64,000 nt of DNA, from contig JAQFVV010000150.1 of NCBI GenBank assembly GCA_028023455.1, positions 2,241,550-2,305,549 on the forward strand, in the 5' to 3' direction. The notes beneath the pieces were generated by a model. It ran no database searches. It saw only the letters and a program-made list of their open reading frames with translations, and was not told the origin of the DNA. Source of the stretch: Epiperipatus broadwayi (Eukaryota; Onychophora; Udeonychophora; Euonychophora; Peripatidae). The position numbers and the translations under genes were made by a program. Positions 1-11,108 of the stretch are shown piece by piece. Within the stretch, counting starts at the first letter, position 1. Each line of letters begins with the position of its first letter.

Positions 1-660
1 GTAATAAAAACAAAGTTTAATAGTAATAAAACAATAATCCATCTAAATAAAACCATTTTGTTAAAAGCTTTACAAAATTATATTTTTTAAAAAGAAATAT
101 AACTTGCAGGGAAGAAAATACATATAAATCAAATTGTAATAATTTAAAATTGATATTGAAACTGTAGTTTGTTAAAATACTTTTTCATTAATCAAAAAAG
201 AGATCAAAATTTAAAACTGAATACAATAAAAAACAGAATAAATAATAATTAATCAAAAAGTTCCCAACTACAATATTCACATGAAGACCATTTCTTATGC
301 TTATGCAAGCTGTTAAACCAATAGCAAATTTTGTCTAACAGTAGTGCCCACCCCCCAATGTGACCATAGTAACCAATGGATGCTAGAAGGTTTGGTACTA
401 TTTCAATTACAATATTATTTGGAAATAAGGACATTGAAAATTGTTTGTTTTGTATTTTATATATTGTAGAAATCCGGCATGTAAAGGGAAAAAGTTTCTG
501 GATACATGAGAACAGCAGAAAAAAGTTAAAAGCAATGGTTGTACAAATCCCCATAAATCAAATGCTCTATTTATTTGGAGATGAATATTAAAGCAAATCA
601 GAAGAGCAGTATCATATACTATTCTTGAAATAAGACTTAAAATAAGTAAAAGACCTTCCA
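1..660. other. AT-rich DNA without a recognisable gene
   Basis: The short open frames on both strands (up to about 100 codons) have no recognisable domain and look like chance. No repeat, RNA gene or splice-site pair stands out. Confidence 0.6.
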
Positions 661-667
661 AATTAAT

Positions 668-805
668 GGTTTATATTCTTTGTAATATAGATCTTCCAGA
701 TTTATGGTTTATATTCTTTGTAATATAGATCTTCCAGATTTATGGTTTATATTCTTTGTAATATAGATCTTCCAGATTTATGGTTTATATTCTTTGTGAT
801 ATAGC
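668..805. repeat. 38-bp tandem repeat, about 3.6 copies
   Basis: The unit begins GGTTTATATTCTTTGTAATA at 668, 706, 744 and 782, an exact 38-bp period. The first three copies are practically identical. The fourth diverges after TTTGTGATATAG. High identity points to a recent minisatellite expansion. No coding frame runs through it. Confidence 0.95.
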
Positions 806-1164
806 TGAAACTATGTATAGTTTGATATCCTTTTACATCTCTATCATGAAAGAAGTATCTTCACATTTGATAAAATCATAAAATGACAGAAAATGCCTCT
901 TTTCCTTAGTAATATATAAGATTATGCAAAACTTGACTTAACCTTTAGAATCTTCACATCCTAAAGGTAGCTTAAGCTAAAAACAATGCTATATATTAAA
1001 AAATATTCAAGAATACAAAAACAAAACCTGCAACACAAGAAAAAACTTAAATGTAGATAAAAGTATTACCAATAAAAGTTTGAAAGTACACTAAATGGTA
1101 ATCTAACTTGTCTGACATAGGGATTTAAGACGAAAAAAAAAAAAAAAATCTAAATACATTTTAG
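806..1164. other. AT-rich spacer, nothing recognised
   Basis: Simple AT-rich sequence with a 16-bp A-run near 1133. No gene-like frame is visible. Confidence 0.5.
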
Positions 1165-3965
1165 ATGATGGATAAAGAAACGGAGATACTAAAAATCCCT
1201 GAGTTTCAAACCCAGCATATAGTTTATAATGCTTCTTTATTTAGGTACTTATAACTGCTTATCACTTTCAAGTGAAAAACATTGCATTAATTGGAACAAG
1301 ATGTTTACAAAATTAAATGGAACATTGTTGGACATTGTGAAGTTAGAAGAAAATATTGGAAATATGAGTGGAGTGGGATTTGTTATGAATAAAAGAAAAA
1401 CATTGTGGAGACTGATAATATATCTAACAGAGTGAAAATATCAGTTATTCAAATTAATGGAAGATAAAAATGCAATAATTTAGGTTTGTCCCCAATTTTT
1501 ATTGGGGTGAAAAAATGAATGACTTTTATATAGATCAATGTACAAAATGCTTTTGATTGGATCAAATACCATTTTAAAATTTTCATAAAAGATTTTAATG
1601 TGTGAATTAGTAAAAGATTGGAAGATAAAAGTTCTGAGGATAAATATGATTATATATATTATGATTTTTTTATTTGAGAAATATGCTAAATGGATGTATC
1701 CAAATGAAAGTACAGTAGAATTGGATTACATTTTGGCTAACAGGAATTGCTAATTGATTATTTTTTTACTGAGACAACATACTATATATAAAAAATGAAG
1801 AATATACATTTTTTAAAAAATAAGCCATTAAACAAACAGTGATTTAGAAAAAGAAAAGATCCATAAATTAATTCAAAATTAGAAAGAATAAAATTATTAA
1901 AAAAACAATAATAATAGCTGAGATTCATGAACCTACAGAGACACTAATGTGTTTAGATTAGAATTTGAAAATCTTTTAAGAATAATAGATTTTTACAATG
2001 TTTCACACCTGAAAAAAATCAATAAAAATTTAGCTGATACAGTATTAAGAACTGCAAGGAATTTAGCTGGTCCAAAGTTTGCCGCCAGCAATTTTCCAGA
2101 AAATATTTTACTGAGACAAGCCAATGCATAAAGAAAATAAGAAATATGAAAAAATTTAAAAATGATTCATTAAGAATTGAATATCTAAAGTTTTGTAAAA
2201 TAGTACAAAAAGAGTTAATAATGATATAAGAAAAAATAATAATTGTGAATTGACATGAAAAAGTAAAGAAGAGAATAAATGTCTCATAAGTGTAAACCAA
2301 CATCTTAGTATCCGAAGAAAAGTTGGCTCAGCAATAAGAAGAAAAAATGAAATTATTACTAAAAAGAGAGATGTCATTTTGAAATAAGTGGAAGAGTTCT
2401 ATAAAAAATTATATATTAATAAAGAATAAAAAACAAAATGTCTTCTACAATTAAACAAGCAAAACTCTCCATACAGTAGTACCACCCTGTGCCAAACAGA
2501 GTAATTAATAAGTTATGTGCTAGCATGAGAGATGGTGATCATGTGATATCTTCTACAATTATTATATCTTTTAAATTGTCCTGCATGTTAAATCAATAAA
2601 AGAGACAAGCAGCTATATTTATGAAGAAGGATAAAGCTCCAAGAAATGGTGGAATTATAATTAATGTCTTAAAAGATGCACATAAAATGTAAAAAAAACT
2701 TGGTGAAATGATACAAAAGGTCTGATATATCAGATGATTAGAATAATGCAGTAGTAGTATTGCTATTTAGAAAAACAGATAAAGAAGATATTTAAAACAG
2801 ATTTATCAGTCTTGAATCAGTTCTATGTACATTTTTTACTAAGATAATTACAACTCATTTACTGTAAACATTAGAATTTTAACTAATCAAAAGAACAAGC
2901 TGGATTTAAAAATGTCTTTAGCATTTAGTATAGTGTGTCACATTCAATTATTGAGATAAATTATAGAAAGGACCAATGAATATGAGTTTTCCAATATGTT
3001 TTGCTTTGTAGATTATGAAAAGAAATTTGATTTTTATAATATTTTGATGAATCATCAAAATATTATCAAAATCAACATCAATAATTAGATTATACAATGA
3101 TACTAAGAAGATCAACATTGAAAAGAGTATGCAACATGGTGATTCCATATCTCCAAAACTTTTTACATGCAATATTTTCTGGACTAAAATTGGGTAAATA
3201 CGAGGAATTAATTAAGTCATCTAGATTTTAGAGACATTTAATTGTTGTTTTTTTCAAATAATGCTTTAAAACTTCAGGAAGTATTGTAAGAATTATCAGA
3301 TAAAATTTAAAAGGTAGGACTAAAGGTAAAGACTAAAATAATGTTTGGTGAATTTTCTTAAGAATAAAAATAAATATTGATACTCATGAATTAGAAGTTA
3401 ACATCTACATATACCTTAGTCAGATTATTAGTACAGATGGAAATCTAATGAATAAAACTAATTTATCAAATTAAACATGCATAAAGTCCTTTATTATAAA
3501 TGTAATATGCTTGAAAATGAAGGCTTTTTAATAGATGCGTTTTATCAGATTTTATTTTAACAGCAGAACAGTTTAAAGACTTCTGATCATTCAATACACC
3601 ATTGAAATATGTGGACTACAATAGCAAGAAGAGATCAAAAAACAAAATACATGAATGACAGAACAAACAGGTATCACTGATATTATGAAAAAAAACTAAG
3701 AAACAGAAATTGGTCTGGGCTGAACATATTTCTAGAAAAGATGATAATAGATAGACAGTTAAATTTTATAATTGGATCCTAAGAGATTGTAGAAGACGTA
3801 TAAAAAGACCCATGTGAGAAGAATAAAATGAAAAATAAGAAAATTTTCTGGTGTGCTGTATAGAAGAAAGACTAGGAATTGGGAAAACTGGACTAATCTT
3901 GTCGAAACCTTTATCCTGCAGTGGATTAATGATGATTGAAAATGCTGATAATAATGATAAATCTT
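1165..3965 (+). pseudogene. Fossil RTE-clade LINE, heavily mutated
   Basis: This is an old copy of the element at 10975-14310 and aligns with it nearly end to end. Shared landmarks in the same order include TTTATTTAGGTACTTA near 1240, the endonuclease segment to about 1750, RT-derived pieces at 2620-3420, and the 3' segment ending ATCCTGCAGTGGATTAATGA near 3930. It is riddled with stops and indels, so no usable product remains. The tail is GATAATAATGATAAAT, like the GAT-rich tail of the better copy. The 5' limit near 1165 is set by weak similarity to the region upstream of the intact reading frame. A small foldback fragment is inserted at 2453-2548. Strand and family are secure; exact ends are approximate. 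Confidence 0.9.
2453..2548 (+). mobile_element. Nested foldback-family fragment flanked by 12-bp direct repeats
   Basis: The segment starts with AAACAAGCAAAACTCTCCAT and ends with GGTGATCATGTGAT. It matches both outer parts of the foldback family at 15458, 43328, 61050 and 61415 but lacks the centre. TCTTCTACAATT occurs at 2441-2452 and again at 2549-2560. Comparison with the better RTE copy shows only one such stretch there, so the second looks like a target duplication made on insertion into the LINE. Confidence 0.7.
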
Positions 3966-4362
3966 AATCAATAATATATCGCGTCTATATATATAAGAAA
4001 GTCTTAAGTCGTTTTAATATATATATATATATTTGGATAATATTTGTAGTTTTGGTGTATTATCCGTGTAATGCTTAACTAATTGTAGCTTTCTTTTCTA
4101 ACTATCATTTACTGTTAGGATTTTAAAAAAATATTCTTTTAATATTTTTCTTTCACTTTAAATGCTTCCCATAACAGTGAGAAACAACATTAGTTAATAG
4201 ATTTAAAGAGGAAATTGTGGTATATTTTTATTTTTATCATTGTGAGAAATCTATATAAATATGTGTTTTAATGATAGTATTGGGACTATCTAATTGTTGA
4301 CTGATTTTTACCATATATATATATATTCTGATAGAATATATTTTACTACAATATATATATAT
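3966..4362. other. AT-rich spacer with (TA)n runs
   Basis: Several short TATATA runs (near 4020, 4315 and 4350). No gene or named repeat was recognised. Confidence 0.5.
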
Positions 4363-4808
4363 TGTAACAGTCAAGTTTGTACATTCGCGTAACAGAATTC
4401 AGAATCCAAGCAAAAGAGACCGAAGCTGACCAGACTAGGACTGTAACATCCCGAGTCCGACCGCACTTCAACTCGTAAGCCAGGATTCCAAGACTCAAGA
4501 CCCTACGAATGACCACCTTGAACTTACACGTAGTATACCTCTTTCCACACGGCCGACATAGGTCACGGAGAAGCAATGAGACTCATAACAAAAAAAAATG
4601 GAATTTATTAACTGTATATATTTAAAACTAATTAATGCATCGGAAATCACATATATAATATAGAGAATTTTGAATTGGATTGAAATAAATAAGATCGAGA
4701 TCAGAGTAATTTATTAAATTGTATGTTTATTTTTGCAGATTAAATTTGACGATTTTATCTATATTATTCTTGCATTTTACAATTAAAATGCGCGTAGCAT
4801 CTAACATT
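4363..4808 (+). repeat. Possible LTR (solo or orphan 5' LTR)
   Basis: The block opens with TGTAACAGTC and closes with CATCTAACA, followed by TTTTGGAGAGCGC. That is the TG...CA layout plus a TGG-type primer-binding-like site common in Gypsy-type elements. The first 230 bp are clearly GC-richer than the surroundings. No partner LTR and no gag-pol frame follow, and no target duplication could be shown. The short frame at 4858-5076 has a hydrophobic start but is not recognisable. This is an inference from terminal sequence style only. Confidence 0.3.
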
Positions 4809-6600
4809 TTGGAGAGCGCTTTAACCTTCTCTCCTTACAATTAAAATTATTTTACATTTGTTATTTTATTTGATGAAGTTAAATATTGTTTTCATCATTT
4901 GCTTTATTATCTTATTGATCAGTCACTGCATTGTAGCTATGGGGCAGATTATGCTAATCCCTCTTATTCCATGGTTTTCAGCTAAGCAATCAGACGAAGC
5001 CTTGTTTTCTCATATATGTGAAACATTTAAAGTCAAATTTATCTATAATATTATTATTTCAAACTATTGTACATGAGACCGAAACTAGCTCTTGAATATG
5101 TCAGACAATGGCTGAAACTTAATTTAAGGGAGGAAGAGTTGGCAACCAAAAGAACCAATGCGCTATAGCGCTGGTAAACAGTTATAATAAATGTTGCTCT
5201 GCGGATGGATTAATATTTAGGGTTTTGTGATCAACACCGGAGCCCTATGACCGATCGCCATGCTGCTAAAGAGGGTTGGGGTAGCTAACACTATTGCCTG
5301 GAATTTGACGTCAGGTCTTATTCGTGTGCGACCCAAGGAGTGTAAGAGGGATGGCCGTTCCGAGTCCCATCTTAAAGAAAAATGCAACATAACGAGAAAG
5401 TTTAAATGTATAATAAAATTATCACATCCGCCAAGCAAAAGAGTTGAAATAATTTAATATTTAGCCACGAGAACGATAGCTAATCAGTGGAATCATTAGC
5501 GCCAACTCTAATATAGCATTTTTAATATCATATGCTATACGTGGGCGTACTTTTAAATATTCTTTGCTTTCTAGTTTCAATCTCAAATAACACATTTGAT
5601 TACGCGATTAATTAATAAAAAAAAAAAAGGGGAAAAAAGTATATTTGGAGGGCTTTTACAAAATGAAATAAATAACAAATATACTTATTCAAGGCTTGGA
5701 TATTGCTTAGTGAAAATTAAATTGAAATTTACTTTGGGTTAAAACAAGATTCCCATTTTAAAATTGCCAACAAATAATTAAATAATCAAGGTCAAAATAA
5801 TAATCAGCACATAGCCAATTCTTAACAGTTATTTAAGAGGGTTTCGAAACAGCGTGCATTAAGCTACGATAAATAATTATTAAATGAAGAGGGGTCATTC
5901 TCTCTTCTCTTTATTATTAATATTGAATGCCCGCTGTTTCGAGGCATTAGCATATAATTTATATTTTAAAATAAAAAAGAAATAAAGAAACCATAGTCAC
6001 AACTGCAGTGAGAAAATTGAAAATAAAATTATTAAAATCATTTAGTTAGGAAACATTAGAAAGTAGGTCAGAATTATATAATTAAATTTAAGAATAAAAT
6101 TTTACATTTAGCAATTTACTTGAATTCAAGATTTTAGAATTAAAATACATTTTATAAGTCTAGACTTAAAGGAAAATTAATATATTGAACTGCAGTTAGA
6201 AATGGTGAGGTTACCGGTCATCTTGTAGTACTTGAGCTGGAGTTACGGGAGTCTTTGTGGCGGCTTGCGGCATCATCTTCTTCCCACGGTTAGAGCGGAG
6301 CTGTTATGGCGGCATACTGGTGATGGTGGGTTTTTTTGGATGGAAGTAAAGGCCCGTCGCCTTCACTCTGGAGCTTAGCCAAGGCTGCCTGTTTTAGCCC
6401 GACATTTTCTCTCGCACAGATATAAAAATTATTGTCTTAACTGGATGTCAAAATGTTCACGGTTGCTTTTGGTTCAGGATACACGCTGGATTCCAAAGCT
6501 TAACGATGATCAAAGAGGGCAAAACTTCACAGATGTAGCATTCAAGCTGTCAAGGTTTCAAAAAGTAAAGATCTAAGATGGCTCCTCCACTTTACATGGC
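4809..6600. other. Unassigned stretch with GC-richer islands
   Basis: Two blocks, about 5100-5460 and 6190-6600, have more G, C and CpG than the flanks and look like fragments of LTRs or another transposon, or a former promoter. A purine tract (GGGAGGAAGAG) lies at 5128-5138. No open frame with recognisable motifs was found. I cannot assign them. Confidence 0.4.
5841..5945. repeat. About 105-bp palindromic element
   Basis: The left arm GTTTCGAAACAGCGTGCATT (5841-5860) pairs with AATGCCCGCTGTTTCGAGGC (5926-5945) with few mismatches. The AT-rich loop is itself partly self-complementary. It could be a tiny foldback element or the structured end of a retroelement. Confidence 0.7.
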
Positions 6601-7485
6601 CTTTTTAAATGATCGCCTTATCAGCCCACACACCTTGGAATTTCATCTCCATCAAGATTACAAAATTTTTAATTTGCTTATGAAATTAGTGGTTGACTTC
6701 AAACATGCTGACATTCCTTTTAGGTGTTATAACTTTTCTCTGATTATCAACTTTTAATTAAATCGAATTTTAATCAGTTTAATCCGATATTAGATTTTAT
6801 TTTTAATTAGTCAGGAATTTTGTTCTGATTTTATAATTTATGTGTAAAATCCCTGCTGTAAACATATTTTTAATTAGCGAGGTCTCCAAAATAATTTAGA
6901 ATCAATTAGCTAGATTATTTTAAAATTGGCTTTTCTTTTTAGAAACCTAAGGCAGGTGTGGCATATACTGATACAATTGTTTACAGCAAAAACTTTACTA
7001 AACTTTTAATTCTCCGAAAATACTTTTATTTTTAGAAAAAAATCTTTTTTCTTTTTAAAAAGAAACTTGTCAGCGCATTTGCAATCAATCACCCTTTCAA
7101 TGTGTTTTTACATTAAATTGGTTTATAATAAAAATGAAACTTAAAATTTAATAAATATTTTAATCACGCCACTATGCTATATATGTATATTCAATATAGG
7201 TGGATTATATTCCCACATACGAATTTAAGTAATAAATTAATAAATTGACGCTACATTATTACTGTTTAAAAATATTACGCGATAAAATTATACGCTATAA
7301 CTCTGGCAATACTATTCACTTATAGCGTTCTTTCGTATGTGCGTATATAATGCTGTTTATATAGCCGTGATTGCAATTTTTAGCTTACAAATCTTAATTT
7401 AGACTTATTAAACAGGTTTGAACTTAGCACAGACGAGTGGGTTATTAGGATGGTTGGTGAAACGGTGAGGGACTTGAAGACAACC
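6601..7485. other. AT-rich spacer, nothing recognised
   Basis: No gene-like frame, RNA gene or repeat family was recognised before the satellite begins. Confidence 0.5.
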
Positions 7486-8546
7486 GTTTCAATATATGTC
7501 AACAGATGGCATTCTACCAAAAACACCGTCAAGCATATGTTTACATAAACGTCAGAGCATGCATTCACTATCTCTAACTTTAATTCCACTTTCAGATCAT
7601 GATTTCAAGCTATTTGCTATCATCAGTGAAAGACAGAAATTTTAAAAACTAGATCTAAACACAAACTCTGAGCATTTATGAAACAGTTTCTATTCAGCTT
7701 GCAAGCGTGAATCTTTTAGACCCAATGTCTTCAAACTCAGCATAGCAAGCCAGATAGCTACATGGGTCTGATCTCAGTTCAGCATCACTACATAGTAGAA
7801 GCTTCTGCAATATATATCATTGCTAGAATGACCTCAAAGGTACATTTATGAAAAACAAAAAACAAGTTAAAACTTGCTAACGCTTGTATTTATGTCAACA
7901 GATGGCATTTTACCAAAAACACCGTCAAGCGTATGTTTACATAAACGTCAGAGCATGCATTCACTATCTCTAACTTTAATTCCACTTTCAGATTATGATT
8001 TCAAGCTATTTGCTATCATCAGTGAAAGACAGGAATTTTAAAAACTAGATCTAAACACAAACTCTGAGTGTTTATGAAACAGTTTCTATTCAGCTTGCAA
8101 GTGTGAATCTTTTAGACACGTAATGTCTTCAAACTCAGCATAGCAATCTAGATAGCTACATGAGTCTGATCTCAGCATCACCACATAGTAGAAGCCTCTG
8201 CAATATATATCATTGCTAGAGAGACCTCAAAGGTACATTTATGAAAAACAAAAAACAAGTTAAAAACTTGCTAACGCTTGTATTTATGTCAACAGATGGC
8301 ATTCTACCAAAAACACCATCAAGCGTATGTTTACATAAATGTCAGAGCATGCATTCACTATCTCTAACTTTAATTCCACTTTCAGATCATGATTTCAAGC
8401 TATTTGCTATCATCAGTGAAAGACAGGAATTTTAGAAACTAGATCTAAACACAAACTCTGAGCATTTATGAAACAGTTTCTATTCAGCTTGCAAGCGTGA
8501 ATCTTTTAGACATGTAATGCCTTCAAACTCAGCATAGCAAGCCATT
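7486..8546 (+). repeat. ~395-bp satellite, direct-orientation half
   Basis: The landmark ATGTCAACAGATGGCATT recurs at about 7496, 7892 and 8286, giving periods of 396 and 394 bp. The third copy breaks off after about 257 bp at AGCATAGCAAGCCA (8544), where the orientation flips. Copies differ by only scattered substitutions, so the array is young or homogenised. A 64-codon frame recurs in the unit on both halves but is part of the repeat and shows no protein family. Confidence 0.95.
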
Positions 8547-9392
8547 GGTTGGCATAAATACAAGTGTTAGCAAGTTTTTAACTTGTTTTTTGTTTTTCAT
8601 AAATGTACCTTTGAGGTCTTTCTAGCAATGATATATATTGCAGAGGCTTCTACTATGTGGTGATGCTGAACTGAGATCAGACCCATGTAGCTATCTGGCT
8701 TGCTATGCTGAGTTTAAAGACATTACATGTTTAAAAGATTCATGCTTGCAAGCTGAATAGCAACTGTTTCATAAACGCTCAGAGTTTGTGTTTAGATCTA
8801 GTTTCTAAAATTCCTGTCTTTCACTGATGATAGCAAATAGCTTGAAATTATGATCTGAAAGTGGAATTAAAGTTAGAGATAGTGAATGCATGCTCTGACG
8901 TTTATGTAAACATATGCGTGATGGTGTTTTTGGTAGAACACCATCTGTTGACATAAATACAAGCGTTAGCAAGTTTTTAACCTGTTTTTTGTTTTTCATA
9001 AATGTACCTTTGAGGTCTTTCTTGCAATGATATATATTGCAGAGGCTTCTACTATGTGGTGATGCTGAACTGAGATCAGACCCATATAGCTATCTGGTTT
9101 GCTATGCTGAGTTTGAAGACATTACGTGTCTAAAAAATTCATGCTTGCAAGCTGAATAGAAATTGTTTCATAAACGCTCAGAGTTTGAGTTTAGATCTAG
9201 TTCTTATTCCTTTCTTTCACTGATGATAGCAAATAGCTTGAAATCATGATCTGAAAGTGGAATTAAAGTTAGAGATAGTGAATGCATGCTTTGACGTTTA
9301 TGTAAACATACGCTTGATGGTGTTTTTGGTAGAATGCCATCTGTTGACATAAATACAAGTATTAGCAAGTTTTTAACTTGTTTTTTGTTTTT
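8547..9392 (-). repeat. ~395-bp satellite, inverted half
   Basis: The same monomer is read on the opposite strand: the reverse-complement landmark ACATAAATACAAG lies at about 8552, 8951 and 9347 (periods 399 and 396). The last copy is cut short at 9392 within the T-rich stretch. Together with the direct half this makes an imperfect palindrome roughly 1.9 kb long, centred near 8546. Confidence 0.95.
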
Positions 9393-10974
9393 AATGTATA
9401 TATACTAGCAGAGCGTTTTTAATTATGCTACAAATTGGGGTATATTACAAATTACTCTAATTTTTCTGTAAATATGACTAATCTATTCTTTTGCTAATAG
9501 ATTAAATATAGAATATTTAGGTATAAAATCATTATATGCTAATTCAATAATAAGTATATTTTATGTAAAAACAACATGATTTATCAATATAGGTCAAATA
9601 GAGAGAATATAAAATCCGATCTTGTCTATTTTCCTGCATATATATTTATTTGTTAAATTGAAATATTAGTAATTTCTTTGTACTTTTGCCATTACATCAT
9701 CTAAACATGAATATGTGTGTGCATACATAGTATTTCCGAGTAATATATGCGCTTCACATATATAATCTAAAAAATTCGTAAGGAATTTTTAAATTAAAGA
9801 TTTTACATTTTACTAGGCAATATATAAATATATGCATGGATAAATATATTAGGCCTCATTAAACCTAAATCAATTTAAATAATTTAAAACAAAATATTTT
9901 ATTAATTAGCAATTATAAAGTTATTTTATAATTAGATGGGTGGAAATAACATTTTAATACAAATAATTAATTTTTAGATAAACAGACAGGCCAATTAGAA
10001 GATAAATATCATATGTTGTTTAATCAAAACATTATCTTTAGTTTTGTTATAATCCTTTTCAAAGCTAATTTTTTATAAAGTCTCTAATTAGTTAGTATGT
10101 TATGGACCACAGTAAAGTATAGAACTAATGTGAAACCAATGAATAGATCTATGAAATTAAACCATAATAAAAATAGATAAGACAGCTCAGTGAACTATAA
10201 ATAAGAGTCTCTCAGGAGGTTGTTTATTATACTATGATTATGATTGTACTTTGATTCTTTGTTCATTCATTCCTTCTTGACTGTCAGAAGCAGTGTTAAA
10301 ATATTATGACAGAGTAGAGAAGCCGGCCACCTCCACTCTGGCAAAATTGTCAGAGTGCAAGATTAGTTCCACCAGAAGTAGAGAAGTTGCAGTAATGTAC
10401 ATAACAATCATTATGTAGATTGTTGTGTTCAAATTATATGTGAACTTCATAGTGCCTAACTTCAAAAGTGTTTATAGCTTTGGGAAAGAAACCAGCCATC
10501 ATTCACCAAGAGAAACACCATCAGATGCTGCCTATTGAATGAAATAGAAATGTATATTAATGAAAACCATTGCGGTCAGCAAGAACAATCCAGAAGATTC
10601 ACAAAATACCAACAAACATAGCGTATTACCTATTGTTTCACAAAAAGTCTACAGATACCTGAATTCAGAACATGAACTATTAAAAATGAAAAGGGTAATT
10701 TGTATGAACTTTAATTATATACTATTATGACTTTATCAGGCCAACATTAGATATTTAATCTCTTAAATATGTAAACTTTATTTCCACTGAAATTTTATGA
10801 TTTATTATATTTATATATATATTTTCAGATGCTTATTCCTAAGGTTACAGCCTTAGTAAATTATTACTTAATATGCTTAAAGGAACTGAGCAGGGTAAAT
10901 TCCTAATGTCCACTCCATACGTTCTTGTCATTGCAGCTGTTATTACTATATGTTTATTCATATAGTATACGAAC
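9393..10974. other. AT-rich spacer, no gene recognised
   Basis: Mostly simple AT-rich DNA. A slightly GC-richer block at 10090-10700 includes TATAAATAAG near 10196 and a TG...CA-like pair (10098 and 10314). It might be a short LTR, but there is no second copy or coding region to support this. Confidence 0.45.
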
Positions 10975-11108
10975 ATGGATGGGCTGCTCACCAACACGCA
11001 TTAGCCAGCGTGGTGAGTTTATTGGCTTTTTACCTCTGAGTTTAAGATCAAGAAACACCATGGTCTTTCTTCTCAGTGCCTGATAAGGCAGAATGAATGT
11101 TTGTGTAA

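Noticed and set aside
4858-5076. Small secreted or membrane protein gene
   Set aside because: The hydrophobic N-terminus is expected by chance in AT-rich DNA (Ile/Leu/Phe codons); no other support.
5135-5509. Transposon with AGAGTTGGC/GCCAACTCT ends
   Set aside because: The 9-bp inverted match is short for a 375-bp span, sub-terminal sequence does not mirror and no target duplication is seen.
8241-8999. Recurring 64-codon frame in the satellite, on both strands
   Set aside because: It recurs because the monomer recurs. Other monomers carry stops or frame shifts in the same place, and no motif is recognisable.
7486-9392. CRISPR-like array
   Set aside because: The units are ~395-bp satellite monomers in a eukaryotic genome, without short repeats separated by unique spacers.
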